A stretch of DNA of 9,658 nt from NCBI GenBank assembly GCA_007131945.1, contig SLPP01000205.1, positions 1 through 9,658 of the forward strand, written 5' to 3'. A model generated the notes under the pieces. That model worked only from the letters and a program-made list of their open reading frames with translations. It did not search any database and was not told the DNA's origin. The translations under genes were made by a program, and so were the position numbers. Below, one piece after another: positions 7,201 to 9,658 of the stretch (position 1 is its first letter; the number at the start of each line of letters is the position of its first letter). The DNA is from Paracoccaceae bacterium (lineage in GTDB: Bacteria > Pseudomonadota > Alphaproteobacteria > Rhodobacterales > Rhodobacteraceae).

Positions 7201-8345
7201 CCGCGCTCCCTTGGTCGGTGGATGCAGGCCGACTGCACGAGGCCGAAGCCGATCAGGATCATCAGCATCGCCGAGCCGCCGAAGGAAACCAGCGGCAGGG
7301 GCACGCCGACAACCGGCGCGAGGCCCATGACCATCGCCATGTTGACCGCGAAATAGAGAAAGAAGTTGCCGGCGACGCCGAGGATCAGGAGCGTGGCGAA
7401 GCGCGAGCGGCTTTGCAGCGCGGCGACGACGCAGACGATCAGGATGGCGAGGTAGAGGACAAGGAGCGACACCCCGCCGACGAAGCCGAATTCCTCGGCC
7501 AGCGTGGTGAAGATGAAGTCGGTGTGCTTCTCGGGCAGGAAGTTGAGCCGCGACTGCGTGCCCTGCATGAAGCCGCGCCCCGACCAGCCGCCCGAGCCGA
7601 GCGCGATCATCGCCTGGTTGATGTGGTAGCCGGCGCCGAGCGGGTCGAGCGTCGGGTCGAGGAAGCTGTCGATGCGGCGGTACTGGTAGTCCTTGAGCAA
7701 CTGCCACTCGGTCCCGCGCGAGGCGATGACGGCGGCGACGAGCCCGCCGCCGGCGGCGAGGAGCGCGCCGAAATACCACAGGCTGACCCCGGCGAAGAAC
7801 ATCACCAGCCCGCCGCCGCCGAGGATCAGGAGCGCGGTGCCGAGATCGGGCTGGCGCAGGACCAGCCCGGCGGGAACGAGGATCATGGCGACGGCGACGA
7901 CGACCCAGAAGGGATGCGAGGTGCGGCGGATGTCGAGCCAGTCGTAGAAGGCCGCCATCGCCAGGATCACCGTGATCTTGGCCATCTCGGAGGGTTGCAG
8001 GCGGACCGGGCCGAGTTCGAGCCAGCGTTTCGCGCCCATGCCGACCGAGCCGAAGAACTCGACCCCGAGAAGCAGCAGGACCGAGACTGCATAGGCGAGC
8101 CCGGCCATCGAGCGCCAGAACCAGAGCGGCACGAAGGCGATGGCGAACATCAGCACGAGGCCGATGGCGAAGCGCTTGATCTGCGGCTCGGCCCAGGGCT
8201 CGAGCCGGCCGCCGGCGACCGAGTAGAGCATCAGGAAACCGACCGCGGCGACGGCGCAGAGCAGGATCACCAGCGCCCAGTTGACGTAGAGGATCTTCCT
8301 CACGCCGGTGGGGACGATCTTGATATTGTATTCGAGATAGCTCAT
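7197..8345 (-). CDS. rodA: Rod shape-determining protein RodA, SEDS peptidoglycan glycosyltransferase
   Basis: This encodes 382 residues, a normal length for RodA, the SEDS-family enzyme that polymerises lipid II into glycan strands together with PBP2 in the elongation complex. About ten membrane segments can be traced, roughly at 24-44, 57-76, 80-98, 122-137, 144-163, 167-187, 190-208, 285-308, 315-340 and 350-372. Signature stretches are LRQPDLGTALL (163-173), YQYRRIDSFLDP (220-231), FLPEKHTDFIF (269-279), whose Asp (D276) matches the residue essential in SEDS enzymes, and GLAPVVGVPLPLVSFGGSA (341-359). The ATG at 8345-8343 overlaps the mrdA stop (ATGA) with a GAGG about 7 bases upstream; the frame stays open further into mrdA, but only as a shadow. 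The stop overlaps the ghrA start, so it is coupled on both sides. Confidence 0.96.
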   Translation of the reverse strand: MSYLEYNIKIVPTGVRKILYVNWALVILLCAVAAVGFLMLYSVAGGRLEPWAEPQIKRFAIGLVLMFAIAFVPLWFWRSMAGLAYAVSVLLLLGVEFFGSVGMGAKRWLELGPVRLQPSEMAKITVILAMAAFYDWLDIRRTSHPFWVVVAVAMILVPAGLVLRQPDLGTALLILGGGGLVMFFAGVSLWYFGALLAAGGGLVAAVIASRGTEWQLLKDYQYRRIDSFLDPTLDPLGAGYHINQAMIALGSGGWSGRGFMQGTQSRLNFLPEKHTDFIFTTLAEEFGFVGGVSLLVLYLAILIVCVVAALQSRSRFATLLILGVAGNFFLYFAVNMAMVMGLAPVVGVPLPLVSFGGSAMLMILIGFGLVQSACIHRPRERG

Positions 8346-9658
8346 GCGCGGCCTCGACCGCCGGCGGGGCCGGTCTGCGGACCGATCTTCTCGGCGATCT
8401 CGCGCAGCATCGTCTCGATGCGGTTGCGCTGCGGCTGCGGATAGGCCTCGATCGGCGGCAGGCCGCCCGCCTGTGCGGCGAGGATCACGTCGCGTCCGAC
8501 CGGCGCCGCGGCCGAGGAGCCGCCGCCGCCGTGTTCGACGACGACGCTGACGGCGTAGCGCGGCGCGGACTCGGGGGCGTAGCAGACGAAGAGCGCGTGG
8601 TTGCGCCGGTTCCAGGGCAGCTGCTCCTGGCGGCGCACACCGGCGGCGCGTTCGGCGGCGGTGATCGAGAAGACCTGGCTGGTGCCGGTCTTGCCGGCCA
8701 TGCGCATCTCGGCCTCGACGATGCGCGAGGAATAGGCGGTGCCGCGCTGGTGGTTGGTGCATTCCCACATGCCGCGACGGATCAGGTTCAGCGTCGCGTT
8801 CGACAGCCCGAGCGGCGGCGCCTCGGGCATCGGCGCCTCGACGCCGTCGACGGAATGGACGAGGCGCGGGACGATGTCGCGGTTGGTGGCCAGCCGCGCG
8901 GTCATCACCGCAAGCTGCAGGGGCGTCGAGAGGACGAAGCCCTGGCCGATCGCGGCGTTCACCGTGTCGCCGACCAGCCATTCGGCACCGCGCCGCGCCC
9001 GCTTCCAGTCGCGCGACGGGTTGAGCCCCGCCGACATCGCCGAGACGGGAATGTCGAAGCGATGGCCCATGCCCAGCTTCTCGGCCATCGCGTACATCCG
9101 GTCGATCCCGCAGCGCTGCGCCATCTCGTAGAAATAGACGTCGCAGGATTCCGACATCGCCGAGACGAGGTTCATCCGCCCGTGGCCGCCGCGCCGCCAG
9201 CAATGGAAACGGCGGCCTGCCACGTCCCGGTGGCCGGGGCAGAAGACACGCTCGTCGGGCGAGGCGAGCCCGGCCTCGAAGGCGGCAAGCGCGGTGATCA
9301 TCTTGTAGGTCGAGCCCGGCGGATAGGCGCCCTGCACCGCCTTGTTCGACATCGGCCGGTACTTGTTCTCGCGCAGGAGGTTGAAATCGGAGACCGAGAT
9401 GCCGCGGACGAAGAGGTTGGGATCGAAGGACGGGGCCGAGACCAGCGCCAGCACGTTGCCGGTGGGGATCTCGAGCACGGCCACGGCCGCGCTCTCGCCC
9501 TCGAGACGCGCGAGCGTGAAGGCCTGCAGGTCGCGGTCGAGCGTGAGCTGCACGTCGAGCCCGGCGTCGCCCTCCTGCCGGTCGAGCTCGCGCATCTCGC
9601 GCCCGAGCGCGTTGACCTCGACCCGGCGATGCCCGGCGGTGCCGCGCAGCGCGTCCTC
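8342..9658 (-). CDS. mrdA: Penicillin-binding protein 2, transpeptidase (5' part outside window)
   Basis: 438 C-terminal residues are visible. The frame runs open to the right edge, so the start, the membrane anchor and part of the N-terminal pedestal domain lie beyond it. Codons upstream of the in-frame ATG at 9595 still read like PBP2 (HRRVEVNALGREMRELDRQE), so that ATG is internal. The transpeptidase motifs are present in order: S-T-Y-K in PPGSTYKM (9313-9302, nucleophile Ser), SCD in SESCDVYFYE (the SxN-equivalent) and KTGT in AGKTGTSQV (KTG at 8692-8684). CPG and HCW before the second motif are typical of PBP2. It crosslinks peptidoglycan in the periplasm during cell elongation and works with RodA, which follows with a 4-bp overlap. 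The upstream genes, likely mreBCD, are not visible. Confidence 0.95.
   Translation of the reverse strand, partial: EDALRGTAGHRRVEVNALGREMRELDRQEGDAGLDVQLTLDRDLQAFTLARLEGESAAVAVLEIPTGNVLALVSAPSFDPNLFVRGISVSDFNLLRENKYRPMSNKAVQGAYPPGSTYKMITALAAFEAGLASPDERVFCPGHRDVAGRRFHCWRRGGHGRMNLVSAMSESCDVYFYEMAQRCGIDRMYAMAEKLGMGHRFDIPVSAMSAGLNPSRDWKRARRGAEWLVGDTVNAAIGQGFVLSTPLQLAVMTARLATNRDIVPRLVHSVDGVEAPMPEAPPLGLSNATLNLIRRGMWECTNHQRGTAYSSRIVEAEMRMAGKTGTSQVFSITAAERAAGVRRQEQLPWNRRNHALFVCYAPESAPRYAVSVVVEHGGGGSSAAAPVGRDVILAAQAGGLPPIEAYPQPQRNRIETMLREIAEKIGPQTGPAGGRGRA

Noticed and set aside
5926..7356. 476-codon plus-strand open frame opposite the DadA-like, GhrA-like and rodA genes
   Set aside because: It crosses the borders of three well-supported minus-strand genes and is a codon-bias shadow. 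The same applies to 5127-6017 and 7218-8444, which have repetitive charged composition.
7201..7779. Upstream extension of the GhrA-like frame by 193 codons
   Set aside because: This stretch is out-of-frame rodA. The ATG at 7200 forms an ATGA overlap with the rodA stop and begins the known GhrA fold.
8346..9203. Upstream extension of the rodA frame by 286 codons
   Set aside because: This stretch is out-of-frame mrdA and very rich in Arg. RodA begins at the ATG at 8345 with a recognisable N-terminus and a normal total length.

Overview
The window is high-GC DNA with dense, overlapping genes and a clear alphaproteobacterial character. The gene families and neighbourhoods point to Rhodobacterales: thrC followed by an M16 peptidase, a RimJ-like acetyltransferase and a GlcD/D2HGDH-like flavoprotein, and an mrdA-rodA-ghrA-dadA-like run. 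This assignment is an inference from gene content and remembered synteny, because no searches could be run. Nearly all of the window is chromosomal housekeeping or metabolic sequence. I see no transposase, integrase, phage gene, CRISPR array, tRNA or rRNA.

Left block, plus strand (1-3420): the C-terminal end of threonine synthase (thrC), an intact M16 zinc peptidase related to mitochondrial processing peptidase beta, a RimJ-type GNAT acetyltransferase, and an FAD-binding type-4 oxidoreductase of the D-2-hydroxyglutarate/D-lactate dehydrogenase kind. The first three genes are joined by TGATG stop/start overlaps and the fourth follows after 9 bases, so this looks like one transcription unit.

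Middle (3421-5015): a flavin-reductase-domain protein on the minus strand converges on the left block. It is divergent from a small YhbS-like GNAT gene on the plus strand. A 333-base non-coding gap (4683-5015) follows. It holds a 16-bp perfect palindrome, a short AT-rich island that contrasts with its surroundings, a very GC-rich hairpin and a longer inverted repeat.

Right block, minus strand, read from the right edge leftwards (9658 down to 5016): mrdA (PBP2 transpeptidase, N-terminus outside the window), rodA (SEDS glycosyltransferase), a GhrA-like NAD(P)H 2-hydroxyacid dehydrogenase, and a DadA-like FAD amine oxidase. mrdA/rodA and rodA/ghrA share 4-bp ATGA overlaps, and ghrA/dadA-like are about 1 base apart. 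The core peptidoglycan elongation pair is therefore apparently co-translated with two redox enzymes acting on small acids or D-amino acids.

I found no convincing new multi-gene system. The items most worth a second look are the palindrome in the AT-rich island, the GC-rich intergenic inverted repeats, the coupling of cell-wall and redox genes, and an unusual residue in the FAD-binding fold of the DadA-like protein.
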